Source: Sneathiella chungangensis
GTDB lineage: Bacteria; Pseudomonadota; Alphaproteobacteria; Sneathiellales; Sneathiellaceae
Assembly: GCF_009882935.1 (NCBI RefSeq)
Contig: NZ_WTVA01000015.1
Location: forward strand, 62,001-126,000
DNA: 64,000 nucleotides
Direction of reading: 5' to 3'
Made by a program: the position numbers and the translations under genes. The notes below the pieces were generated by a model. The model was given only the letters and a program-made list of their open reading frames with translations. It had not been told where the DNA came from and did no database searches. Positions 53,310 through 62,837 of this stretch are shown piece by piece. Position 1 is the stretch's first letter. Every line of letters begins with the position of its first letter.

Positions 53310-54233
53310 TCAGCTTTCGGTCACCAGTGGCTTTTTCCGACCAAGCCCCGCTTCGCGCCGTACGATATATAGGCTGGAGATAACGATGATGCCGGCACCG
53401 ATCACCATGGCCAGCGTCGGCACCTCGGAGAACACGATAAATCCGAGCAGACCGGAGAATATCAGCCGGGTATAATCGAATGGCGCGACGGCGGTCGCCT
53501 CTCCGACGGAGAATGCGCGGATCGCGCAGAAATTTGCGCCGGACCCAAAACAGGCCAGCAAGGCAATCAGAAGCAAATCCTCCAGGCTTGGCGGCACCCA
53601 GACCAGCGCCGCCGGAAAAGCCGATACGACGGACGCAATCAGGCCGAAATAGAACATCATCGTCGTTGGCGCTTCGGTGACGCTCAGCTTTTTCAGAAAT
53701 ACCGAAACAAGGGCCACCATCAATGCGCCGAAAAGCGCGACAAGAGATGCAAATTCGAATTGCGCCTGCGACTGCACCATGATCAGGACGCCGAGAAAGC
53801 CGACCGCCGTCGCCGTCCAGCGACGCCAGCGGATTTTTTCTCCCAGCAAAAGCACGGCGAGCAATATCAGGAATAGCGGCCGCGTAAAGGTGAGCGCGAC
53901 CGCATCGGCGAGCGGCAGATGGGTGATCGCATAAAAGATCGACAGCATCCCCAGAATACCGACGACCCCCCGCGCGAGATGCAGCTTGAGCACCCTGGTT
54001 CGCAAGCCGGAAATACCACGGCGCAGGGCGAAGGGGAGGATTACGAAAAAGCCGAACAACGCCCTCAGGAAGGCAATCTGGAAGCTGTCCATTTCCGCGC
54101 CAAGGAACTTGATCCCAAGCCCCATGCAGGAAAAGCAGAACCCGCCCAGCAACATCCAGAGCGCACCCTGGCCATTTGCAGGAATCCGGCTGAGGAAACC
54201 TCGCCAGGAGACGCCGTCACCTTCGGCAGTCAA
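53310..54233 (-). CDS. EamA/DMT family transporter 1
   Basis: A 307-residue ten-helix drug/metabolite transporter with two EamA halves (about 20-150 and 165-295). It exports or imports a small metabolite that cannot be predicted. It overlaps the upstream paralogue by 4 bp (ATGA), so both are one operon. Shared phrases such as LPLADAVAL(T/N)FT(R/A)P mark them as duplicates. Confidence 0.9.
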   Translation of the reverse strand: MTAEGDGVSWRGFLSRIPANGQGALWMLLGGFCFSCMGLGIKFLGAEMDSFQIAFLRALFGFFVILPFALRRGISGLRTRVLKLHLARGVVGILGMLSIFYAITHLPLADAVALTFTRPLFLILLAVLLLGEKIRWRRWTATAVGFLGVLIMVQSQAQFEFASLVALFGALMVALVSVFLKKLSVTEAPTTMMFYFGLIASVVSAFPAALVWVPPSLEDLLLIALLACFGSGANFCAIRAFSVGEATAVAPFDYTRLIFSGLLGFIVFSEVPTLAMVIGAGIIVISSLYIVRREAGLGRKKPLVTES

Positions 54234-55207
54234 CTTGTGGGCCCTGAGCGGGTTTCCGCCTTTGTACGTGCGAGTATCTCCTTGCTCTTCGCGTCAGCAT
54301 GCGCATTGCTCACCCGGGATTCCCGAATAGCGATATAGATGGAAGAGGCAAAAATGACGGCGGCGCCGATATAGGTGAACAGGTCCGGCTCCTGCATGAA
54401 GAATATAAAGCCGATCAGGGCGGAAAAAATCAGCCGGAAGAAATCGAACGGCATGACCACAGACGCATCGGCGAGGGAATAGGCCCGCGTGAAGGACAAA
54501 TGACCGAGAGTGGCAAGCAGGCCAATGAACAGGATGGACAGAAGCTGTTCGATCGTCGGCATTTGCCAGACAAACATCGCCGGAACCGCCGACATCGGCA
54601 GGATCAGGATTTGCGTCCAGGCAACCATCGCCGCCGTACTCTCCGTGCGCGACAGCAGCTTGACCATCGTAATGGAACCGGCCATCGTAATCGCGGAAAA
54701 CACGGCGGCATAGGCGCCTAAACTCATCTCCGTCAGGCCCGGCCGCAGGATAATCATGGCGCCGATAAACCCGACAATCATGGCGGAGCCGCGCCGGATG
54801 CCGACGGTCTCATGCAAAATAAAAATGGCGAGGATGGTGCCAAAAATCGGCGCCGTGAAATTCAGGGCGACGGCATCGGCGAGCGGCAATACGCTGACTG
54901 CATAAAACCAGCTGATCATGGAGGCGAAACCGACTAGGCTGCGGATACTGTAGGCGCCAATCCGCTTTGTTTTCAGGACCCCGAGGCCGGACTTGAAAAA
55001 CCAGGGAAGGAAAAACAGAAGCCCGGCGACATTTCGCAAGAAAACGATCTGAAATACGGGCATACCGGTATCGGCGACAAACCGGATCATCCCACCCATG
55101 ACGGAAAGCAGCAGGCAGGCCAAAATCATCAGGCTTGCCGCCTGCAATACCGGGGGACTCTTTAAAAAAGGTTTGATCAACAGGTGATATGACGCCATCA
55201 GGTTCAC
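54230..55207 (-). CDS. EamA/DMT family transporter 2
   Basis: A 325-residue ten-helix EamA transporter, paralogue of the gene directly downstream. SVLPLADAVALNFTAPIFGTILAIF is the same segment as in the partner. It may form a heterodimer with it, as paired DMT genes often do, or simply be a duplicate. A charged tail of about 35 residues extends beyond the last helix. No regulator is adjacent. Confidence 0.9.
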   Translation of the reverse strand: MNLMASYHLLIKPFLKSPPVLQAASLMILACLLLSVMGGMIRFVADTGMPVFQIVFLRNVAGLLFFLPWFFKSGLGVLKTKRIGAYSIRSLVGFASMISWFYAVSVLPLADAVALNFTAPIFGTILAIFILHETVGIRRGSAMIVGFIGAMIILRPGLTEMSLGAYAAVFSAITMAGSITMVKLLSRTESTAAMVAWTQILILPMSAVPAMFVWQMPTIEQLLSILFIGLLATLGHLSFTRAYSLADASVVMPFDFFRLIFSALIGFIFFMQEPDLFTYIGAAVIFASSIYIAIRESRVSNAHADAKSKEILARTKAETRSGPTS

Positions 55208-55279
55208 AATAAGTGGGCAAGAAACAAAGACAAAGCACTAATTACGCAACACTGCCCTGCGTTTTCGGCGCGCGGAATC

Positions 55280-56518
55280 CTATCCGGATTTTAGCCACAA
55301 GAGATTGAGCCCGTTCAACATTTTATAGGCGGGGGCAAATCGCGCCCGAAAATCCGGCCAGCTTAAAGGCATGGCGGCCTGCATATCGCGCAAGCTGGTC
55401 CGGCCGTCGATCCGTTTCACAAATTCCGCCGCACCGGTTGGAATGTCGATCTGCGCAGGTTCTGTATCAAAATGCACCGTTAGCGCCGGCCGCGCGGCAA
55501 GGGCCCGCGCCAAAACATCCGCATTGCCGTCTTTCAGGAACGGGATCATTTCCGGGTCGAATTTTGCCGGTCCCGGCGCCACACCGCCCACCTTCCGGGC
55601 ATAAAAACTGTGCGTCTTGATCGTTCCCGAAAGGTTTTCGGCGAGTGCCGCCCGCTCACCATCCGGCAGCTCCCGGGCACGCTTTCTCAACTCCTTGTCC
55701 TTCAGGTAATGTTCTGGGTCGTAGCGGACCGGTTCGATAAAGCTCACCAGTTCCATCGCCGCGCCCTCCAAAAGCAGAAGTAGCTCTGGCACAAGATAGC
55801 TTCTGTCGCGCGGGTGAAGTAGCAGATCATAAAGCGCCGCATCATCACCTAGCTTATGATCGCCAATCACCCGGTTCCTGTTAAGCCAATGATTTGGGGA
55901 TAGGTCTTTGAGCAGGCTTTTCGCAAGTCGGACCTGTTCCGCCGTATCGGCGCTCCCGCCCAAGGCCTTCAACGCGTTCTGCACGGGATATACCCCCGTC
56001 CGGCCAAGCGTCGCATAGAGCATCAAGCCCATGCCGCCGCCGTCATCAAGAACCGCCACGAGGGCACCGAGACCGGCTTCCGGCTCTTCCAGATGATGAA
56101 GGACGCCGCAGCAATCAATATAGTCGAAGGGGGCGATATCCATTTTCGGCAGATCAAGAAGAGAGCCTGTCAAGAACTCGATATTCGTCAGCCCCCGCGC
56201 CCGTGCCCGCGCCTCGGCGATTTTGCGGCTGGCCGTTGACAAGTCGAGATAGACCACCTGTCCGGCATCGCCGCGGTTCGCCAGATGCTGCGCCAGCATG
56301 ATGGCCGCATCCCCGGTGCCACCCCCCGCCACGAGCGCGCGGAAGGGTCTCGAAAAATCACGCCTGCCGGCAAAAAGATAGTGGTTGAGTTCGTCAAGAT
56401 GGCTCGGGCTGCCTTCGATCAGCCGCTTTGCCTCGTCCTTCGGATCGCGAGGGGGATAGGGAAGCATTTCGTACTGGCGTTTGACCGCCCGATCACGTTT
56501 CCCTCTCCCCTTCGCCAT
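55280..56518 (-). CDS. Class I SAM-dependent methyltransferase
   Basis: A 412-residue protein with a SAM-binding domain near residues 55-190: ALVAGGGTGDAAIMLAQHL (motif I), VVYLDLS and FDYIDCCGVLHHLEEPEAGL. The C-terminal about 150 residues form a separate domain with no motif I recognise. Substrate unknown. It lies 6 bp after the quinone oxidoreductase stop-to-start side (6 bp gap on the same strand), suggesting co-transcription. Confidence 0.85.
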   Translation of the reverse strand: MAKGRGKRDRAVKRQYEMLPYPPRDPKDEAKRLIEGSPSHLDELNHYLFAGRRDFSRPFRALVAGGGTGDAAIMLAQHLANRGDAGQVVYLDLSTASRKIAEARARARGLTNIEFLTGSLLDLPKMDIAPFDYIDCCGVLHHLEEPEAGLGALVAVLDDGGGMGLMLYATLGRTGVYPVQNALKALGGSADTAEQVRLAKSLLKDLSPNHWLNRNRVIGDHKLGDDAALYDLLLHPRDRSYLVPELLLLLEGAAMELVSFIEPVRYDPEHYLKDKELRKRARELPDGERAALAENLSGTIKTHSFYARKVGGVAPGPAKFDPEMIPFLKDGNADVLARALAARPALTVHFDTEPAQIDIPTGAAEFVKRIDGRTSLRDMQAAMPLSWPDFRARFAPAYKMLNGLNLLWLKSG

Positions 56519-56524
56519 TGGCGA

Positions 56525-57505
56525 TCAATCCTTGACGGTGATGATGACCTTGCCGGTGGTTTTCCGCGACAGCAGCGCCTTCATGGCGTCCGCGCCCTGC
56601 TCCAGCGGGAAATGCATGGAGACATGCGGCTTGATTTTGCCGCTTTCCACCATGTCCAGCATCGCCTGGAAATTGGCGCGGTTCTGCTCAGGGTAGCGGC
56701 GGGCGAATTCGCCCCAGAATACACCCACGACAGAGCAGCCCTTTAACAGCACAAGATTGGTCTTGAGCTCGGCAATCCGGCCGGAGGCAAACCCGATCAC
56801 CAGCAGACGGCCATTCCAGTTGATGCAGCGCATGGACTGATCGAAGGCATCGCCGCCGACGGGATCATAAATCACGTCCGCACCCTTGCCGTCCGTCAGT
56901 TCCTTGACGCAATCACGGATGCTCTCGGTCGAATAGTTGATGACATGCTCGGCGCCATATTGCTTGACGATATCCATCTTTTCATCAGAGCCGACCGTGC
57001 CAATGACAGTCGCGCCCAGCGCCTTGCCAAGCTCAACCGCATTGAGCCCAACGCCGCCGGCGGCGCCATGAACCAGCAAAACTTCACCCGGTTTCAATTC
57101 GCCCCGGTCGACCAGTGCATGATACGTTGTGCCGTACGTTACGGGAAAGCCGGCCGCCTGATCATAGGGCATGTTGTCGGGAATTTTGTAGGTCCCGTCT
57201 TCCGGTGCCAGGACATATTCCGCGAAACCGCCAACGCCATGATTGGCCATTACCCGGTCGCCCACGGAAACCTTGGTGACGCCTTCGCCAACGGCGGTCA
57301 CGATACCGGAGGATTCCATGCCCGGCGAGAACGGAAACGGCGGCTTGAACTGGTATTTACCGGCAATCATCAGGGTATCGGGGAAATTGAGGCCGACCGA
57401 ATGCACCTCGATCTTCACCATCCCTTTTTTGACTTCCGGCTCCGGAATATCTTCCATTACCAAAATGTCCGGATCTCCGAATTCCTTACAAACAAGTGCT
57501 TTCAT
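56525..57505 (-). CDS. NADPH:quinone oxidoreductase-type zinc-free MDR protein
   Basis: A 326-residue medium-chain reductase: N-terminal GroES-like part, then the NADPH domain with VHGAAGGVGLNAVELGKALGATVIG. The zinc ligands of alcohol dehydrogenases are absent, so it is of the quinone reductase/zeta-crystallin group. VYDPVGGDAFDQSMRCINW is typical. Reduction of quinones or enones is likely. It leads the methyltransferase gene by 6 bp. Confidence 0.9.
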   Translation of the reverse strand: MKALVCKEFGDPDILVMEDIPEPEVKKGMVKIEVHSVGLNFPDTLMIAGKYQFKPPFPFSPGMESSGIVTAVGEGVTKVSVGDRVMANHGVGGFAEYVLAPEDGTYKIPDNMPYDQAAGFPVTYGTTYHALVDRGELKPGEVLLVHGAAGGVGLNAVELGKALGATVIGTVGSDEKMDIVKQYGAEHVINYSTESIRDCVKELTDGKGADVIYDPVGGDAFDQSMRCINWNGRLLVIGFASGRIAELKTNLVLLKGCSVVGVFWGEFARRYPEQNRANFQAMLDMVESGKIKPHVSMHFPLEQGADAMKALLSRKTTGKVIITVKD

Positions 57506-57591
57506 GATTTTTCCTAAATGCCATTTTTGTTGTTATTGCAATGCAGCAACTTACCCCTCAACAAATCCCGAGGTCAATCGCCCTGATGTCT

Positions 57592-58620
57592 TCACGTTGT
57601 CAAATCGGCCCGAATCTCCCCGACGGTCAGATCGTTCCGGTTACGGAGGACCGGGCGAACGAAGGGATCGATGGCCCTGTGAATGTCCTCATCCAGAATA
57701 CCCAGCTCGTCGAGAATTGCACCCAGCGCCACTTCCGCCGCCCGCGTCGTCCCGTCAATCGCCTTGATCGCAATGCCGATACCCTGCTCGGGAAGCGCGG
57801 CGAGATAGACCCCCTCCGCCCCGACCTTGGCGACAACCCGCCCCTTTGCCGCGCCGTTAATCGCGGTGCAAAGCCGGTCGGATCCCGCGATCATCTCCGG
57901 ATATTTCGAGATGGCGTTCTGCAACCGGTTACAGGCGGCCGCCCGGTCCGGATCCAGCCCGGCCGGATCGGCAAACCGGGCAAAGGCCATCGCCGCCCAG
58001 TTCAGCGGAATTCCGATCGTCGGGATGGAGCATCCGTCGATACCAACCGGCGCGTCCGACAAATCGAGATCCGTAAAATCCTCCAACACCTTCTTGATCC
58101 GCCTCTGCACGGGATGCTCGAGGTTGATATAGCCCTTGATCTGATCTTTTAGATGTACCGCAGTACAAAGAAAACCCGTGTGCTTGCCGGAACAATTGTT
58201 ATGCGCCGCGGTCGGCACCTCCCCGGCCGCAGCAAGCGCGCGCGCCGCCGGATCATAGGTCGGCCAGTGACTGCCGCACTCAAGATCGCCTATGCCAAGT
58301 CCAATCCGGTCAAGCCAGGCGGTCACCGCCTCGACATGGAGGGGTTCGCCGGTGTGAGACGCGCAGGCAAGCGAAAGCTCCTTCTCGCTTACGCCAAAAG
58401 CATCAGCCGCGCCGCTTTCGATCAAAGGAAGCGCTTGTAGCGGCTTGATGGCGGACCGAAGATAAACGGGGCTTTCCACGTTCCCCCAGCTTTTGACAAG
58501 CTTGCCGGCCGAATCGGAAATGGCGGCGACGACCTGATGCCGGCTCTCCACCATCGGGCCGCGGGTCACCGCCACAGTAAAAGGAAGGCTTGTACTTTTC
58601 TGGGAGGATTGGTTATTCAT
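57592..58620 (-). CDS. L-asparaginase, Rhizobium etli (class 3) type
   Basis: A 342-residue asparaginase of the thermolabile R. etli family, structurally unrelated to E. coli AnsA/B. Active-site features are CASHTGE, NNCSGKHTGF with the cysteine and lysine, and GIDGCSIPT with the second metal-ligand cysteine, matching the zinc site of the characterised rhizobial enzyme. It deaminates asparagine in the cytosol. It is divergent from the SpoU gene. Confidence 0.9.
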   Translation of the reverse strand: MNNQSSQKSTSLPFTVAVTRGPMVESRHQVVAAISDSAGKLVKSWGNVESPVYLRSAIKPLQALPLIESGAADAFGVSEKELSLACASHTGEPLHVEAVTAWLDRIGLGIGDLECGSHWPTYDPAARALAAAGEVPTAAHNNCSGKHTGFLCTAVHLKDQIKGYINLEHPVQRRIKKVLEDFTDLDLSDAPVGIDGCSIPTIGIPLNWAAMAFARFADPAGLDPDRAAACNRLQNAISKYPEMIAGSDRLCTAINGAAKGRVVAKVGAEGVYLAALPEQGIGIAIKAIDGTTRAAEVALGAILDELGILDEDIHRAIDPFVRPVLRNRNDLTVGEIRADLTT

Positions 58621-58691
58621 ACTTCCGGATCACATCATCTTTTGGAATTACCGGGGTTTTAACAGGAATCGGATCAGGAGAGTAGGAATTT

Positions 58692-59231
58692 ATGGCGATA
58701 TCCCGTGGATATTTCGGCATCGGCGTCGAAGGCATCAGCAAACCGATGAATGCAGGCAACCTCTTCCGCACGGCCCATGCCTTTGGCGCAAGCTTCGTCT
58801 TCACGGTCGGCGCGGATTATTCCGTCCGCAAGGCCCGCTCGGACACCTCCCTCGCGCCCAAAAACATTCCCTGGTACGATTGGAAGAATATTGAAGAGAT
58901 GCAGTTACCCAAGGGATGCAAGATCGTCGGGGTGGAGCTTCTCGACGAGGCAACCGACCTGCCGAGCTTTTTCCATCCCATCAGCGCCGCCTATATCCTC
59001 GGGCGTGAACGCGGGTCCCTCTCTCCGGCTATGCAGGAAAAATGCGATTACTTCATCAAAATTCCGACAAAATTCTGTCTGAATGTTGCAACCGCGGGGG
59101 CAATCGTTATGTATGACAGGATTGTCACCCACGGACGGTTTGCCCGGCGACCAACCGGCGAGCTCGGCAAACCGGAGCCCTTGAAGGCCCATGTGCAGGG
59201 GGCGCCCATAAAGCGGCGCGAAACGGACTGA
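58692..59231 (+). CDS. SpoU/TrmH family RNA methyltransferase
   Basis: A 179-residue SPOUT methyltransferase with the knotted SAM site: motif 2 ILGRERGSLSPAMQEKCD and motif 3 IPTKFCLNVATAGAIVMYDR. It methylates a ribose 2'-OH in a tRNA or rRNA; the exact target cannot be told. NAGNLFRTAHAFGA near the N-terminus is motif 1. GGAG precedes the ATG. Confidence 0.92.
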   Translation: MAISRGYFGIGVEGISKPMNAGNLFRTAHAFGASFVFTVGADYSVRKARSDTSLAPKNIPWYDWKNIEEMQLPKGCKIVGVELLDEATDLPSFFHPISAAYILGRERGSLSPAMQEKCDYFIKIPTKFCLNVATAGAIVMYDRIVTHGRFARRPTGELGKPEPLKAHVQGAPIKRRETD

Positions 59232-59259
59232 TGGGACGCGGAGGAAAAAGGTTTAGTGG

Positions 59260-59850
59260 ATGTATAAGTTTGAAGAAAAATTGACGACGCCGGGGGTGGA
59301 AAAATCGGCGTCATACCGGTATTCTTTGGTTATGAGTAGATTAGCAGCAAGTATTCTCCTGACACTTTCTCTTTTTCTGATCGCTCCGGGACCGGCCGCG
59401 GCGCAGCAGGCGGAGCCCAGAGCGCTGGGCACCTTCAATGACTGGCTTGCCTATAGCTGGATCGAGAATGGTAACAAGGTCTGCTACATGCTTTCCCGTC
59501 CGCTCAAATCCACACCGCAGGGTGTTAATCGCGGCGATATATATGTGATGGTGGCCTACCGGCCCAAATCCAAATCCCAGGAAGAAGTCAGCCACGTGGC
59601 GGGCTATCCCTACAAGGATCAGTCGACGGTCGAGGCCCTTATCGGAAACCGCAAGTTCCTTCTCGCAACGAATGGTGAGGTGGCTTGGGTGCCGGAAGGC
59701 AGCAGCGATGAACAGCTGGTTAGCGCCATGCGTGGCGGATCGAAGATGATCGTCAAGGGAACATCGACCCGGGGAACGCTGACGGTCGATACTTATTCGC
59801 TGCAAGGGTTCACGGCCGCCCACAAGCAGATTAGAAAAAGCTGTACTTGA
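59260..59850 (+). CDS. Invasion-associated locus B (IalB)-like exported protein
   Basis: A 196-residue exported protein. A signal peptide core lies at residues 25-48 (MSRLAASILLTLSLFL, ending AAA), and the mature part contains FNDWLAYSWIENGNKVCYML, the IalB-type start with its cysteine, and a C-terminal cysteine. Its role is unknown in free-living species. An AAAGG eight bases before the ATG at 59260 supports the longer start; the ATG at 59332 would also give a normal signal peptide. It lies 38 bp before rlmN, a placement often seen in alphaproteobacteria. Confidence 0.8.
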   Translation: MYKFEEKLTTPGVEKSASYRYSLVMSRLAASILLTLSLFLIAPGPAAAQQAEPRALGTFNDWLAYSWIENGNKVCYMLSRPLKSTPQGVNRGDIYVMVAYRPKSKSQEEVSHVAGYPYKDQSTVEALIGNRKFLLATNGEVAWVPEGSSDEQLVSAMRGGSKMIVKGTSTRGTLTVDTYSLQGFTAAHKQIRKSCT

Positions 59851-59888
59851 GCGCCGTTACAAGAGTATAAGCCGCTTTTTAAACCGAA

Positions 59889-61064
59889 GTGAATATCATG
59901 GATCATTTGATTCCAGATGTAGAGGCCGTTGACCGGCAGCCGGAACTCCTGGCGATCCGCAAGAGCCTGATCGGCCTTGACCGAAGTGAAATGGCGGCCG
60001 CCCTGATGGACGCGGGCGTTGACGCGAAAGCGGCCAAGATGCGCGCGCGGCAGCTCTTTCACTGGCTCTATTACCGCGGCGCCAGCCGGTTTGAGGACAT
60101 GACCTCGATCTCGAAAGAGATGCGCGCTTGGCTGCCCGAAAAATTCACGGCGGCCCGTCCGGAAATCACCTCCCTTCTTGAATCGACCGACGGCACCCGC
60201 AAATGGCTGGTGAAATTTCCCGATGGCCAGGAAGTGGAATCGGTGCATATCCCCGAAGAGGATCGCGGCGCGCTCTGTGTTTCGAGCCAGGTCGGCTGCA
60301 CCCTCACCTGCAGTTTCTGCCATACCGGCACGATGAAGCTTGTACGCAACCTGACGGCGGGCGAGATTATCGCCCAGATGCTGGTTGCGCGCGATACCAT
60401 CAACGAGTGGCCAAGCCCCAAGGGCGAGCGGATGATCTCCAACATCGTCATGATGGGCATGGGGGAGCCGCTCCTGAATTATGACAATGTCGCGAAGGCC
60501 TTGAAAATTATCATGGACGGGGAAGGAATTTCCCTCTCCAAACGGCGGATTACCCTTTCGACCTCCGGCGTGGTGCCGAAAATTCGCCAGTGCGGCGAGG
60601 AACTTGGCGTCAATCTCGCGATCTCGCTGCATGCGGTGACGAATGAAATCCGCGACGTCCTTGTCCCGATCAACAAGCGCTACCCGATCAAGGAATTGCT
60701 GCAGGCCTGCAAGGAATATCCCGGCAGCAATAATGCGCGCCGGATTACCTTCGAATATGTCATGCTGGACGGCGTGAATGACAGCCCGGCAGACGCACGC
60801 GAACTTGTCCGCCTGTTGAAAGATATCCCAGCGAAGGTCAATCTGATCCCGTTCAACCCCTGGCCCGGCACTCAATATCAATGCTCCAGCAACAATGCGA
60901 TGCATCGCTTTGCAAAAATCGTCAATGACGCAGGATATTCCTCCCCCATCCGGGTGCCGCGCGGCCGCGACATCATGGCCGCCTGTGGTCAGCTCAAATC
61001 CGAGAGCAAGAAAGTGCGGGCCTCCGCCCGGACTGAAGAAAAGGCGGCGGAAGCCAGCCTATAA
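59889..61064 (+). CDS. rlmN: Dual-specificity 23S rRNA/tRNA adenine-C2 methyltransferase RlmN
   Basis: A 391-residue radical SAM methyltransferase acting on A2503 of 23S rRNA and A37 of some tRNAs. The cluster cysteines are in [11 protein letters not shown] (CxxxCxxC), [11 protein letters not shown] is the SAM-binding GGE-type motif, and the methylated catalytic cysteine is in IMAACGQL near the C-terminus. The reading starts on GTG at 59889; an ATG three codons later is equally possible. Its stop overlaps the convergent acetyltransferase stop by 6 bp. Confidence 0.96.
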   Translation: MNIMDHLIPDVEAVDRQPELLAIRKSLIGLDRSEMAAALMDAGVDAKAAKMRARQLFHWLYYRGASRFEDMTSISKEMRAWLPEKFTAARPEITSLLESTDGTRKWLVKFPDGQEVESVHIPEEDRGALCVSSQVGCTLTCSFCHTGTMKLVRNLTAGEIIAQMLVARDTINEWPSPKGERMISNIVMMGMGEPLLNYDNVAKALKIIMDGEGISLSKRRITLSTSGVVPKIRQCGEELGVNLAISLHAVTNEIRDVLVPINKRYPIKELLQACKEYPGSNNARRITFEYVMLDGVNDSPADARELVRLLKDIPAKVNLIPFNPWPGTQYQCSSNNAMHRFAKIVNDAGYSSPIRVPRGRDIMAACGQLKSESKKVRASARTEEKAAEASL

Positions 61065-61529
61065 CTCTAGCTGCATGGTAATGCTTGTGGGACGGTTGTA
61101 ACCTTCATGGGCTGTCGTGCCCGTCTGGCGAAAGCCGCGGCCGCGGAAGAAGTCATGTACTTCGGTTAGCTCGATACGTGATTGAAGCTCAATCTGCTTC
61201 TTTCCCCGGGCGCGGCAAAGATCGATCGCGGCCGTCACCAGCGCTAACCCAATACCGGACTGCTGGATGACGGGATCGACCGCGAGTTTGCCGAGATACA
61301 TTTTCTCGCCGATATCCTTGAGAAAGCAACAGCCAACCAGCCTGTCTCCCTCCCGCGCGAGAAGGAGCGTTTCCTCGGCTGCTTTTTGGACAATCGTCTC
61401 TTCATTGAGAAGACGCAGCGACGACGGGGGGTCGATCCGCGCCTCCATATACTCAAATGCATCAAAAAGAAGCTTCAACAACGTCCGCCAGTCGTCGAAG
61501 TTCTGTTCTATTACGGAAACGCTCATCAT
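61059..61529 (-). CDS. GNAT family N-acetyltransferase
   Basis: A 156-residue acetyltransferase with the acetyl-CoA loop segment [24 protein letters not shown] (motif A, Q/RxxGxG/A). The substrate is not predictable. C-terminal [21 protein letters not shown] is typical of the group. It follows the benE gene by 36 bp on the same strand but with an AT-rich gap, so linkage is uncertain. Confidence 0.88.
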   Translation of the reverse strand: MMSVSVIEQNFDDWRTLLKLLFDAFEYMEARIDPPSSLRLLNEETIVQKAAEETLLLAREGDRLVGCCFLKDIGEKMYLGKLAVDPVIQQSGIGLALVTAAIDLCRARGKKQIELQSRIELTEVHDFFRGRGFRQTGTTAHEGYNRPTSITMQLEL

Positions 61530-61565
61530 CCTGTTCTCGCAGCCCGGTTTGACCGCTGCGATATT

Positions 61566-62738
61566 TCATCCTTTTTTGATCCGGGTAAAGTGTTTCCGAA
61601 ACAAATAGGCCCCCATGCCGATGACGATGCCCCAGAAGGGCGCGCCGATGGACAGAAGCGTGAGACCAGAGGCCGTTACCGCGAAGGTCAGGATAGCGGC
61701 ATCGCGTTCCGTCTCCTCCTTGAGGGCGGCTTCAAGGCTGTTGGCAATCGTTGACAGGAGGGCGAGCCCGGCAATCGCCATGACAAGTGCCGCCGGAAAA
61801 GCGATAAAGAGCGCGGTAATCGCCGCGCCGAAGAGCCCGGCCAGGCAGTAAAAAACCGAGGCCCAGAGTACAGCCGGATACCGCTTTGCCGGATCGGGAT
61901 GCACATCCGGGCTCATACAGAGGGCCGCGGTAATCGCGGCGAGGTTGAAGGCATAACCACCAAAGGGCGCCAGCACGACACCTGTGAAGCCCGACCAGCC
62001 GATCAAAGGGGAAGCCGGAGCGTCATATCCATGTGCACGGAGGGCCGCTATCCCTGGCACATTCTGGGACGCCATGGTCACGATAAAGAGCGGAATGCCG
62101 ACACCGATCAAGGTGGGGAGGTCAAAGCTGGGCATCACGAAAACCGGCCGGGTGAGCGTGAAATCGGTGTCAATCGACGAAATCTGCCCCCCGATCAGCG
62201 CAATCACAACCCCGGTTAGCAAGGTGAGCGGGATGACGTAGCGGGGCATGAACTGCTTGGCCGCAAGGAAGACTGCCACCATTGCGCCGACCATGACGAC
62301 ATCCGCCTCGAGCGCGACAAAGGCATCGAGCCCAAAGCGCAGGAGCACCGCCGCCAGCAAAGCCGACGCGAGCGATTGCGGCACAAAGGCCATGATTTTC
62401 TGAAAAAGGCCGGTTACGCCGCAGAGGGTAAGAAGGAGCGAGCTAAAAATAAAGGCCCCAATCGCATCCCCCATCGGCACCCCTGGCAGGCTGGTGGCGA
62501 GGAGTGCCGCCCCGGGCGTCGACCAGGCGATCAGGATGGGCTGACGATAAAAGAGCGTGAGGCCAATGCTGCTGACCCCCATGCCGATCCCGACCGCCCA
62601 GAGCCAGGAACTGATCTGATCCGGCGTCGCACCCGCGGCATTCGCCGCCTGAAAGACGATCGCCCCCGCTCCGGCGTATCCCACCAATACGGCGACAAAA
62701 CCAGCGGAGATATAGCTGGGCGAGAAGAAGCGAAGCAT
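61566..62738 (-). CDS. benE: Benzoate/H+ symporter BenE family transporter
   Basis: A 390-residue transporter with about 12 helices of the BenE family. Conserved phrases are VLVGYAGAGAIVFQAANAAGA near the N-terminus, WSTPGAALLATSLPG and FGGYAFNLAAITAALCM. BenE imports benzoate or a related aromatic acid with protons. No benzoate oxygenase genes are near, so the physiological substrate is uncertain. It faces an XRE-cupin regulator across a short region with two repeated operator-like elements. Confidence 0.9.
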   Translation of the reverse strand: MLRFFSPSYISAGFVAVLVGYAGAGAIVFQAANAAGATPDQISSWLWAVGIGMGVSSIGLTLFYRQPILIAWSTPGAALLATSLPGVPMGDAIGAFIFSSLLLTLCGVTGLFQKIMAFVPQSLASALLAAVLLRFGLDAFVALEADVVMVGAMVAVFLAAKQFMPRYVIPLTLLTGVVIALIGGQISSIDTDFTLTRPVFVMPSFDLPTLIGVGIPLFIVTMASQNVPGIAALRAHGYDAPASPLIGWSGFTGVVLAPFGGYAFNLAAITAALCMSPDVHPDPAKRYPAVLWASVFYCLAGLFGAAITALFIAFPAALVMAIAGLALLSTIANSLEAALKEETERDAAILTFAVTASGLTLLSIGAPFWGIVIGMGAYLFRKHFTRIKKG

Positions 62739-62766
62739 CTTGATCTGTACCTTCCATCGGAATATA

Positions 62767-62822
62767 CGTTATAACGCACAAGCGGCGCCAATCTAACAGA
62801 TGTGCGCTATAACGCTCAAGCG
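62767..62822. promoter_or_regulatory. Two operator-like repeats between benE and the XRE-cupin regulator
   Basis: CGTTATAACGCACAAGCG (62767-62784) and CGCTATAACGCTCAAGCG (62805-62822) match at 16 of 18 positions, spaced exactly 38 bp start to start. The first starts with the perfect palindrome CGTTATAACG. They flank the divergent start region, so one regulator could control both genes. Confidence 0.7.
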
Positions 62823-62837
62823 AAAAATGGACCCCGT

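Noticed and set aside
59793-60905. 370-codon minus-strand frame
   Set aside because: Antisense to rlmN and its conserved radical SAM motifs; no family features.
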